A stretch of 59,311 nucleotides of DNA, taken from positions 1 through 59,311 of the forward strand of contig JAPOVA010000026.1 in assembly GCA_026708385.1 (NCBI GenBank), written 5' to 3'. The stretch comes from Simkaniaceae bacterium (GTDB lineage Bacteria > Chlamydiota > Chlamydiia > Chlamydiales > Simkaniaceae). Position numbers and translations under genes: made by a program. The notes under the pieces were generated by a model. That model was given only the letters and a program-made list of their open reading frames with translations, was not told the origin of the DNA and made no database searches. The stretch's first letter is position 1. The number at the start of each line of letters is the position of its first letter. Shown in pieces: positions 7,409 to 15,805 of the stretch.

Positions 7409-10400
7409 TCATGAGACGGACATACCCGAAGGTATACCGACCTGTTGCATGTACGAGCGAAATGCGTGCATTTCTTGCCTTACAAAACGATCGGACCGTA
7501 GCATGGAATAGGCGGTGCAAACGGCTCTACATCGATTCCGACATATGCTTACGAAATCTGCGGCTCCGGTCTCTGCCGGTATGTGAAAACCCGTGACGAT
7601 TTCGAAGAGTAAGTCGGCCGCCATACCGGTTCGTACCGCTTCCGAGTAGGCCTCGTAGTCGGTTGCTCGGTTTGCCTCCCGTCCCATACTTCTTTGCAGG
7701 TTGCGAACCGGCCCCTCACTATCGTCAAACCGGCAACACATGTCCACGATCGCTTCGAAAACGGCCGGGTAGGGTATGATTCTTATCCTCTTCATGTGTG
7801 AGGAGAATTGCAATGCCCGGTACGCATCCTCCTTTTCCGGTTGCCGACGGTTGCCGGCTTCGGCATACGCACCGAGAGCGGTATTGCACTGTTTCCGGAG
7901 TGCCGCACAGGGACCGTCCGGCCCCGGTGCGGGATGGGCGGAGACGATCACGTCGAAGAGGGCACCCGGACCCATTTCTCCTCCATAGATCATGTTTGCA
8001 TAGGTTTTACTGTTAGGACGAACACCCTTCCCCCCTTTCACCATCTCTCGGAGCACTCCTCCCGCCTCCCCGTGTTTCCCGGGTCGACAACAGGTTTCCA
8101 TGATCTTATCGAAAATGAGCGTATCGGGTACGATTCCGGCTTGTCCCATATGTGCGAGGAATTGAGCGGCTTGCCTTTGGTGTTCTTTCGACAGGCACGT
8201 GTAGTATTTCGTAAACGCACCGGCCACACCTCTACAAAGGGACAAACACCTCTCCGGATCATCGCGTCCCTTCCTTTTCGATCCGGTAACGATCGTGGCA
8301 AAGAATGTCTCCGGTCCCGGCTTTGCATCGATGATAGCTTGATAGGTAACGAGATTGGGTTTATACCCCCTCTCTATCATATATTGTAGCGTAACGCCGA
8401 CCCCGTCATAATCGCCTGCCAGGCAACATATGCGGACCACCCTGTTAAAGAGGGGCGTATCAAGGGATACACCCTCACTCTCCGCAGAGGTTAAGAGATG
8501 TAAAGCCTCCTTCGCATTGGTCGCGATCTTCTCGGCATCGCTCTCCCATTCCATCCTGATCAAAGAGGTGATCTTGTTGCCGTGAATACCCCTTTGTCGC
8601 ATACACCGGAGGTGTTGTTTGACTCCCCTGTGATCGTTGTTGGCCAAACATGCTTCTATGAGCGGATGGAAAGTTTCCCTATCGGGTGTCAAGCCGACAT
8701 CCCGCTCCATGTAATCGAAACATCCGTGCATCGACTTGCTACGCGCAACGGCGTTGCGATCCGTGTCTTTCATGCATGCATCGAGTACGGCATTACAGTG
8801 GTGTAGGGACACTTCGGGCGAAAGGGGGTCTTCACCGGGGTCCGAGGAGGTAAGGACACGTACGATCGCGAGCGGAGTGACCCGTTCGTGCATGATGTAC
8901 AGATAGTGCCGGTAATCGGGTTGTGTTCCCTCCCGAATCATAGAGCGTATGAGCCTACCCGCCTCGGCATGCTTTCTGCCTCTGTAATGTATGATGATCA
9001 ACGATGTGAAGCTGTGGGCATCGGGGGTGACACCGACTTCCCTCATGTATTCGAAAAAGCGTTGCGCCTCTACGATTACTTGTGAACGGGAATCGCCCTT
9101 TACACCTCCGGCGCAAGCTTTGAGAGCGGCATTACACCGTTCCCGACACGCTACAATGTCCGGGACCATACCGTCTTCTCCGGGAAATCCCGAAATCAGC
9201 CCGAAGAGTGTACGGAATCCGACACGATACTTCGCCAATGCCCTGTAGGCGGACTTGCTCATCGCGCCGCTTTCCCGGTTCTTTATGGCTTGCAATAGGT
9301 ATTCGATTCCCTCTCGGTTACCGGCAAGGCAACAGATTTCCTTCATCGTTTCGAAGGCTTGTTCGTCGAGTGTGATACCGTTTTGCCACATATGGAGGCA
9401 AAGCCGCAACGTCCTGTCCCGATTCGCCTCCGGATCGTGCCGTTCGGTCCGAGCATATGTCCGCAACACGGCACGGCATTGCGCCACCCCTCCCGACGCG
9501 TCGATGATCATTGCGCACAACGTTTCCGGTTCGATGTCATCGTAGTGAAGGGGGAATGGTTTCCCCGACGGGCCGGCCCGACGACATACGGATTTCAACA
9601 TATCTTTCATGTCATCGTCGGAACGTAGACTCGATTCCCGTATCATCGTAGCGAACCGGATGATGCGGAATTGCATCCCCCGAAGAGTCTCCGAACATCC
9701 CCTTTGGTAGGCGAGGAGTATCTCTTTGCACAGGGGTAAGGGAAGAACGGATGTCGACCTATATTTCCTTCCCTCAAGCTGTTCCGAGATGATGTCGGCA
9801 AGACGAACGGCCCCTCTCGGAGAAAAAGAGTTGTTGGCCGCTCGCATCACAAGGGTGCAATACGATTCGTTGACGGGCAGATCCCGTGTGAGGATTTTTT
9901 CCGATATGTCGACCGCCTTCTCCGCCATCTCTTTCCTATTGAAAAGGGGGAGGATGATCTCCTTGAAGAGGGATTCGTCGAGGACGAACCCTCCGGGTAA
10001 CAGCCGTTTCGTGAGCATGTCGCACATCCCTCCGAGATCGCCTATCTTCGCGTACGTGCGGAGAATCTCCGAGATCGGCTCTTTACGCGAAGTCGCATCT
10101 CCTTCCCCCGCCTCCTCGAGAAGCCGTAGCAATCGGGTGATTCGGGACTCGATCTTCTCCGGATCGCACGCAAAGCCTCGCCGATAGGCAACTACCATAC
10201 CGTCGTGAAGGGGGGCGTCGGATCTCGACTCGCTTTTGTCCCGATCCGGCCATTCCGGGAACGTATCGGCGAGGCGAACGGCTTCTTCGGGGGGGAAGGA
10301 TTCGTTCGCTTTTCGTATCATGGAGGCGCAACCCGACCGGCTCAAGACAACCCCTCCGGCGACCGTTCGTTCAAGCAAATCGATGGTCTTTTTCGTCATC

Positions 10401-11800
10401 TCTTCCCGATCAAACAAGAAGAGAACCATCTCTTCGAAAAAGGAGGTATCGGAGATGATATCGGCCGGCAAAAGGTGCTCTGCGAGTACCTCGTACACTC
10501 CTTCGACGTTGCCCGTGTCTCGACACGTTCGGAGTACCGACACGATCAGCCGGTTATCCGGCATCGACCTGTCGCCCTTGCCCGACTTGTTGAAGAGCGT
10601 TACGAGCCGGGTGATCCGGGATTTTGTCCGTTGCCGGTCGGATGACCGGTCATTCAGGTAGGCGAGGAACATATCCTTGCACGGGGAGAGACACCCGGAG
10701 AGGTCATACTTCGCTTTCTTTGCCTCCCTATCCGATCGTTGCAGGAGAACATCGGCGAGACGAGCGACTTCTTCGGGAGGAAAAGATCGGTGCGCTTCCC
10801 GCATCATGGTGGTGTGACACGGGTGGCTGAGAGGCATCTTCTCGATGAGCGTTGTTGCAAACGATTCCACAATCCTTTTTGCCATCTCTCCTTTGGCAAA
10901 TAGGTACGGGATGAGATTGTCGAGTAGGGATGCGTCGGGGACGAGGTCGGAGGGAAGGAGATACGTTGCGAATATCTCGCATATTCCTTCGCGATCGTCT
11001 GCCGACCGGTACGCCTCGAACACCGTCTCCGCCAGCTCATTATTCGGCACCACACCATCCTTTTGCGAGTTGTCGAGGAGTTGTTTGATCTCTTTCCCGT
11101 GCCCCCCATCCCGGTAGCATCGTATTACCTGATTATAGATGTCGATGCCCGGAGGAAAGCCATACCGTCTCATCCCTTCGGTAGCATAATGCACTCCCTC
11201 CACACTCCCGAGACGCATGTGCTCTCGGAGAAGATTTTCAAAAATCACGGTCGTAGCCGCTTTTTGGTCGTTCGACGTACCGCACAGGTTTCGTATACGA
11301 TCCGCAAGGGCATAGTAATCCGTAAACACCCCTTGCGACAGATCATGCCGGATATGGGCGTACCAAAGTGGTATGACCTCGTGTAAGGTAATCCGCACTC
11401 CGGATAGGCGCATCTGCCCGATCACCTGTTCGGCCTGCACCGGATTTCCCGCGTAGGAGTGCGTCTCCAGCGAATTCCGTAGTTGTTCCGTTCGGGCATT
11501 CAAGGCAACGTCGGGGGGGGGAGGGTAAGGGGTCATCTCCGTTTGTCGGAATAGGTCCGCTACCCGTTGTGCCACCTCGTAAGGATGGTGGAACATCGGG
11601 GGGTGTTGAGGGTAGTGATAGTATACGGGGTACGGGAACGGACATGGCCGGGGCATACCCGGACCCCCACCCCCGTGAGGAAGGAGAACCGGGAGAGGTT
11701 GAGGGTAGTGTGCGGGGTGGGGAAACGGATGTGGTGCGGACATACCCGGAAACACCGTGTAAGGGGGGGGACCTGCGTTGTATTTCGGATCAAAAGACAT
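7409..11800 (-). CDS. Pentatricopeptide (PPR)-type helical-repeat protein, 1463 aa
   Basis: The first 85 residues are Pro/His/Tyr-rich (PHPFPHPAHYPQPLP and a similar second block). The rest consists of helical hairpins with PPR hallmarks, clearest in the C-terminal half: VGVTPDAHSFTSLI, ERGYKPNLVTYQAII, AGIVPDTLIFDKIMETCC, GVRPNSKTYANMIY. In PPR proteins each roughly 35-residue unit contacts one RNA base. Here units are spaced into longer super-repeats. Three N-terminal copies share a RLAD...AY...RITRL pattern (for example SFPPEEVARLAD and SFPPEEAVRLAD). The C-terminal ones begin with LF.-I(V/S) and Cys-rich helices such as CRERCNAALKAC. There is no signal peptide. The start ATG 11800 has only a weak ribosome site. 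PPR proteins are rare in bacteria and typical of eukaryotic organelles; a role as RNA-binding effector is inference. The last repeat seems cut short. Confidence 0.7.
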   Translation of the reverse strand: MSFDPKYNAGPPPYTVFPGMSAPHPFPHPAHYPQPLPVLLPHGGGGPGMPRPCPFPYPVYYHYPQHPPMFHHPYEVAQRVADLFRQTEMTPYPPPPDVALNARTEQLRNSLETHSYAGNPVQAEQVIGQMRLSGVRITLHEVIPLWYAHIRHDLSQGVFTDYYALADRIRNLCGTSNDQKAATTVIFENLLREHMRLGSVEGVHYATEGMRRYGFPPGIDIYNQVIRCYRDGGHGKEIKQLLDNSQKDGVVPNNELAETVFEAYRSADDREGICEIFATYLLPSDLVPDASLLDNLIPYLFAKGEMAKRIVESFATTLIEKMPLSHPCHTTMMREAHRSFPPEEVARLADVLLQRSDREAKKAKYDLSGCLSPCKDMFLAYLNDRSSDRQRTKSRITRLVTLFNKSGKGDRSMPDNRLIVSVLRTCRDTGNVEGVYEVLAEHLLPADIISDTSFFEEMVLFLFDREEMTKKTIDLLERTVAGGVVLSRSGCASMIRKANESFPPEEAVRLADTFPEWPDRDKSESRSDAPLHDGMVVAYRRGFACDPEKIESRITRLLRLLEEAGEGDATSRKEPISEILRTYAKIGDLGGMCDMLTKRLLPGGFVLDESLFKEIILPLFNRKEMAEKAVDISEKILTRDLPVNESYCTLVMRAANNSFSPRGAVRLADIISEQLEGRKYRSTSVLPLPLCKEILLAYQRGCSETLRGMQFRIIRFATMIRESSLRSDDDMKDMLKSVCRRAGPSGKPFPLHYDDIEPETLCAMIIDASGGVAQCRAVLRTYARTERHDPEANRDRTLRLCLHMWQNGITLDEQAFETMKEICCLAGNREGIEYLLQAIKNRESGAMSKSAYRALAKYRVGFRTLFGLISGFPGEDGMVPDIVACRERCNAALKACAGGVKGDSRSQVIVEAQRFFEYMREVGVTPDAHSFTSLIIIHYRGRKHAEAGRLIRSMIREGTQPDYRHYLYIMHERVTPLAIVRVLTSSDPGEDPLSPEVSLHHCNAVLDACMKDTDRNAVARSKSMHGCFDYMERDVGLTPDRETFHPLIEACLANNDHRGVKQHLRCMRQRGIHGNKITSLIRMEWESDAEKIATNAKEALHLLTSAESEGVSLDTPLFNRVVRICCLAGDYDGVGVTLQYMIERGYKPNLVTYQAIIDAKPGPETFFATIVTGSKRKGRDDPERCLSLCRGVAGAFTKYYTCLSKEHQRQAAQFLAHMGQAGIVPDTLIFDKIMETCCRPGKHGEAGGVLREMVKGGKGVRPNSKTYANMIYGGEMGPGALFDVIVSAHPAPGPDGPCAALRKQCNTALGAYAEAGNRRQPEKEDAYRALQFSSHMKRIRIIPYPAVFEAIVDMCCRFDDSEGPVRNLQRSMGREANRATDYEAYSEAVRTGMAADLLFEIVTGFHIPAETGAADFVSICRNRCRAVCTAYSMLRSDRFVRQEMHAFRSYMQQVGIPSGMSVS

Positions 11801-12226
11801 CCTTCGCCTATTGTTGCATTTTTTTTACAAACGGTACGCATAATGTCGTACGAGTTGGCGACTATTATACGAGACGGATAGGAAAACAGCAAGCATATAT
11901 CGGAATACATGTACGTCCGAAGTAATCATGTCGCGATGTTTCCGGAGGGAGGTGTCCCGGCCTTTCCGAAAATCGGCCCTATTTGCTCCGAAACCGGAAG
12001 TTTCCATACATTGTATTTTACCCTTCCGCCACAATACACTTCCCGTCGGAGGTGCCGTAAATGAAGGGGCTCCGAAGTCGCAAAGTCCGCCATCTTGAAA
12101 GAACGGGTACGGTCCGATCTCATTCTTTCCGGGGGATATCGGCGCAAAGTAGAAACGTCCTATTCTCGGAAAGGCCGGTTCCGTTCTACCCGACCGGAAC
12201 ATCTCTACCTCGAGAGGGTCGGGACA
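11801..12226. other. Intergenic stretch with imperfect long inverted repeat
   Basis: This stretch lies between the LRR-HECT stop and the PPR start. TCGGACGTACAT occurs on the plus strand at about 12236 and on the minus strand at about 11920. Around both copies the translations agree (TSL, RD, SDVH), and TCGGAAAGGCCGG also recurs in inverted order. So the arms, roughly 11905-12010 and 12135-12255, are an old inverted duplication reaching into the last codons of the LRR-HECT gene. A minus-strand frame of 125 codons at 11825-12202 overlaps it but has no motif and is probably not a gene. Confidence 0.5.
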
Positions 12227-14656
12227 TTACCATCTCGGACGTACATATGCTATCGCCGAGTCGAGTGCATCGGCAAAATACCGGTACCCCTCGTTCTCTC
12301 CGTAATTCGGAAGGCATATTTGTCGGGCACGGATGCGGAAAGAGGGGAACCGCTCTTCATCGCGGATCGTAACGCGCAGGTAGGTTCGGAACGGGGGCAG
12401 GGTTCCCGACCCCGTAACGCAAAGCAAGAAATCACGCAATTTCCGGTTATCGCTCTCTCTGACCCATTTTACGAGGTATCGGTACGCCCTTGACTCCGGC
12501 AGGTTCGTATCCAACTTTTCCACAACATCCTCCTTGAACACGATGCCTTCGAGCTCGGTGCGCAATATTCCCATCTTTGCTTGATACCGGACGCGGATCC
12601 AATGTTCCTCTCCCACGTAGTCGTACATACCCTTGGCTATGGCACAGACGATAGGTAAGAGCTTCATAAATCGTCCGTTGTCCAATTCATCCAAACACCG
12701 CTTTTTGGTTACGGCCTCTTCACGTTCGTATCCGCACAATTCTTTCACATCCGCGGGTACGTCGAGAGTCTTGTCCGGACCCCCTCCGAGCAAGGATGAG
12801 GTGAGTTGTTGTCGCATCACTACCGTTTCCGGATGTGCGTCTCGTACTGCCTCTCCCATGTAAGCGGGGAGGAGTCGGTCGATGATTTCATAGTCGATCG
12901 ATTCGTACGGATCACCTATTTTCTTCATCTGCTTTCCGTTCAACGTTCCGATCATATCGAAGAGGGAAGGGTGAAATTTACCGCTCATCGTGATCTCCGA
13001 TTCGTCCAGAAAGGCCGCCCCGAAGAGTTGGCCGATCACCATCCAGTGTCTCTGTCGAACCTCCGGGTCACACCGAGAAAACGGTAGGTCGTCACTCTCT
13101 TCGGGAAACATAGCAAGGAAAAGATGCGTTACAAAGTCTCTTGTTACATCCTTGGAATATGCGGGAGAATCTTTATAGCGGATTTTGGGAAGCGTCCGCA
13201 TGTTCAGGTGGGGGCGTAATTTCGTTAGCATACCCAAAGGGTCTCGGTTGACGTGCGAAAGTTCTACTTCAAGTATCGAGGGAAGGGGAGTATTGAACGA
13301 ATTGTCATTCAAGTTTACCCTGTCATGCCGGCATTTTCGCAGTAAATGCATGATTTTCACAAGCGACCCCTCCAGCAGGTTGTGGCTTACGTCCACGAAG
13401 GTAAGCTCATCCAAATCTTCGATCGTGGGAGGTAATGCCTCCAACCGGTTGTAGCTCACATCCAATATTTTGAGTCGGTGTATCTTCCCCGTCGACAAGG
13501 GAAGTATGTATAACTCATTGCTTTTCAACATCAACATGGTCAATGAACATAGATCTCCTATTGACGAGGGTAGTTCGTATAGTTTATTGTTACTTAGGTC
13601 TAATATGGTCAGTTGATGTAAGTCTCCTATTGATGGAGGTATCGTGCGTAACAGATTACCGCACATATCCAACACCTCCAGGGAGGTGAGGGTGTCCGTG
13701 TTCGGGGATACGATCCTCAGTCCGGTGTTGCCCAAACCCAAGTGCGCCGAGATATGCATTGTCATTGCGTCCCGGGGAGGGGTGTCGAACGGATTCTCAT
13801 CTACATATAACGAGTCCAAGGTCAAACTCCTCAGCTTCGAGGGGAGTGCCCTTAGCAGATTGCAACTTACGTCCAAATATCGTAGTTGTTTTAATTCTAC
13901 TATTCTAACAGGCAATATTCTTAACTGATTATTGTTTAAGCTCAGACTTACCAAGGTCTTTATGGATAGTACTTTTGAAGGAAAGCGGATGAACCGGTTA
14001 TGTCCTACGTTCAATTCCTTTAACCTTAAATGCTTTATCTTCGAAGGTAGTTTCTCCAGTAGATTATGACTTGCGTCCGCATTCCGTAGATGCCGTAATT
14101 CCCCTATTGCCCGAGGTAGCGTGCGCAAAAGATTATGGCTTACGTCCAACTCGGTCAGATTGCACAGACCCTTTATTGTCGAAGGTAACGCCTTTAACAG
14201 GCTGTGGTTTACTTGCAAGCGTTGTAGTTGTTTGAATCTCACTATTTCCGAAGGTAACGGTATTGAAGTGTCCGGATGCACTTTCAATATACACTCCTTA
14301 ATGTCAACCAGCTTTTCGATGAGGGGACAAAGAGGGTAGATCGTGAGTATTAATCGGGATTCCGCATGTACGAATAGGTATAATATCGCCCACGTTTGTT
14401 TGATTGCCAACCATGCCCTTGCCTCTCCCTCTTGCGACCGGTCGGCCAAAAATGTCTCCAACCTCTCTTTGTCTTGCAGTGTGACGTCAACCCCTTCCAT
14501 AGCAATCATTTTATCTACCAAACCGAGGAGTGACAGGCGACGCTCCCGGATATCCTCGACCCTACGGGCAACACTCTCCAATTCTCTTACCGGAACATCT
14601 CGGGAAGGAAACGTATCCCGTTGTAAGGTCGGACAAGGAAGGATACTTTGAGTCAT
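12227..14656 (-). CDS. LRR protein with C-terminal HECT-type ubiquitin ligase-like domain
   Basis: Numbering below is from the in-frame TTG at 14680; I prefer ATG 14656, eight codons later. Residues 1-135 are helical. Residues about 140-470 hold at least a dozen leucine-rich repeats of the LP..I..L..L..LDVS.N.L type. From about 500 the protein follows the HECT domain in order: an N-lobe opening DVTRDFVTHLFLAMF and VIGQLFGAAF, a middle part ending in YRYLVKWV, then FLLCVTGSGTLPP and FPSFRIRARQICLPNY. Eukaryotic HECT enzymes have VTREFF..LF, FIGRLLGKAL, LLQFVTGSSRLPP and LP..HTC.N.L.LP.Y at these places. In ungapped alignment the catalytic Cys is replaced by Arg784 (codon 12329-12331); a Cys (789) lies five residues later. 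There is no signal peptide. LRR would bind the target and HECT transfer ubiquitin in a host cell; whether it is active is open. Confidence 0.75.
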   Translation of the reverse strand: MTQSILPCPTLQRDTFPSRDVPVRELESVARRVEDIRERRLSLLGLVDKMIAMEGVDVTLQDKERLETFLADRSQEGEARAWLAIKQTWAILYLFVHAESRLILTIYPLCPLIEKLVDIKECILKVHPDTSIPLPSEIVRFKQLQRLQVNHSLLKALPSTIKGLCNLTELDVSHNLLRTLPRAIGELRHLRNADASHNLLEKLPSKIKHLRLKELNVGHNRFIRFPSKVLSIKTLVSLSLNNNQLRILPVRIVELKQLRYLDVSCNLLRALPSKLRSLTLDSLYVDENPFDTPPRDAMTMHISAHLGLGNTGLRIVSPNTDTLTSLEVLDMCGNLLRTIPPSIGDLHQLTILDLSNNKLYELPSSIGDLCSLTMLMLKSNELYILPLSTGKIHRLKILDVSYNRLEALPPTIEDLDELTFVDVSHNLLEGSLVKIMHLLRKCRHDRVNLNDNSFNTPLPSILEVELSHVNRDPLGMLTKLRPHLNMRTLPKIRYKDSPAYSKDVTRDFVTHLFLAMFPEESDDLPFSRCDPEVRQRHWMVIGQLFGAAFLDESEITMSGKFHPSLFDMIGTLNGKQMKKIGDPYESIDYEIIDRLLPAYMGEAVRDAHPETVVMRQQLTSSLLGGGPDKTLDVPADVKELCGYEREEAVTKKRCLDELDNGRFMKLLPIVCAIAKGMYDYVGEEHWIRVRYQAKMGILRTELEGIVFKEDVVEKLDTNLPESRAYRYLVKWVRESDNRKLRDFLLCVTGSGTLPPFRTYLRVTIRDEERFPSFRIRARQICLPNYGENEGYRYFADALDSAIAYVRPRW

Positions 14657-14761
14657 TCCGTATAATACGCTTTCAAACAAGTAACGGGCCTACTCTATCA
14701 TGATCATGCTCCCGAACGCAACTATTTGCACGGAGAGAAATATGAGCGGGGACCCCGACCT

Positions 14762-15736
14762 TCAGGTGAAGGCGAGTAAACAGAGCGTACCCAGGAAGAG
14801 GTAGATGGATGTTGTCAATACGTCGGCGAACATTAGGACGATCGGCCCTGCCGCCACACGGGGATCCCGGTTTCCCTTGCGCAACATTACGGGTACGATC
14901 GCACCGATGGCGGAGGCGAGGGTGACGGAGAGCACGATTCCGCATCCGATCGGAAGAGCTGCGACGATGCCGTCTCCCCACAAGAGGGAGACAAGGGCTA
15001 CGATGATGCCCGAAGAGAGGGCCAAAAGGGCCGTAACACGCCATTCATGCAGGAAAAACCGGATGAATGCGGATCTCTTACGACCGGCAAAATGCATGCT
15101 CTGTGCCATCGATTGCATCGATATCGACTCCGAAAGGGTAAGGAGAAGGGGAATGAACATTGCCAAAACAAGTAACTTTTTCAAAGTCATCTCGAAGGCG
15201 TGGGAGACGGCGGCGCAGATAAAGCCCCCGATCATGTTGCAGAAAATCCACGGCATTCTGGTCCGGTATCCGGACCACACCCCCTTCTTGTCTTCCGCAA
15301 TACTCAGGCCCAACATTTGAAAGAGATCGTCCCGCCGGCGGGCGGTCTCTACATCGACCTTCCTGTGTACGTAGTGACCGATGTGAATGGCTCCCAAAAG
15401 CCGTTGTTCTCCGTCGACTACCGGAAGGGCCAGGAGGCGATGTGTCTCCAAATAGGTCATTGCCTCCTTCAGTGTTTGCTCACCCCTCAGGGTCACGATA
15501 GAGGTGCTCATGATAGCGGAGACGGGGGTTTCGGACTCCGACAAAAGGAGGTTCCTCGTGGAGACGACACCGACGAGCCTTCTCTCTTCATCGACGACGT
15601 AGATGTAGATGATCTCTTCATCGATGTGCTTGCTACGTAAAAAGCGGAGCGCCTCTTCAACCGTTTGATCCGGGTGAATCGTCGTGCGCACCTTTGCAAC
15701 ACATTCCTTGAGAAGGCGGTCATATTCGCGGTGCAT
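14762..15736 (-). CDS. mgtE: MgtE-type magnesium transporter lacking the N-terminal domain
   Basis: The protein has 324 residues. Residues about 10-135 form two CBS domains (IYIYVVDEERRLVGVVSTRNLL, split as IYIYVVDEERRL and GVVSTRNLL; then ALPVVDGEQRLLGAI). Five membrane helices follow (about 160-324), with the MgtE signature region around LTLSESISMQSMAQSM and a conserved Asp in FADVLTTSIYL near the end. MgtE forms dimeric Mg2+ channels gated by Mg2+ binding to cytosolic domains. Here the usual N domain is missing, so gating would rest on the CBS pair. Most MgtE proteins are about 450 residues. The gene is divergent from glmS, with a 69-bp gap holding both promoters. ATG 15736 is preceded by AAGAGA. 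Confidence 0.85.
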   Translation of the reverse strand: MHREYDRLLKECVAKVRTTIHPDQTVEEALRFLRSKHIDEEIIYIYVVDEERRLVGVVSTRNLLLSESETPVSAIMSTSIVTLRGEQTLKEAMTYLETHRLLALPVVDGEQRLLGAIHIGHYVHRKVDVETARRRDDLFQMLGLSIAEDKKGVWSGYRTRMPWIFCNMIGGFICAAVSHAFEMTLKKLLVLAMFIPLLLTLSESISMQSMAQSMHFAGRKRSAFIRFFLHEWRVTALLALSSGIIVALVSLLWGDGIVAALPIGCGIVLSVTLASAIGAIVPVMLRKGNRDPRVAAGPIVLMFADVLTTSIYLFLGTLCLLAFT

Positions 15737-15805
15737 CGGAGTCTCTTGAGCTAAATAACCGGATTTTCTATAACGGGCCGAGGCCTACTAGCCGGAGTGT
15801 ACAAG

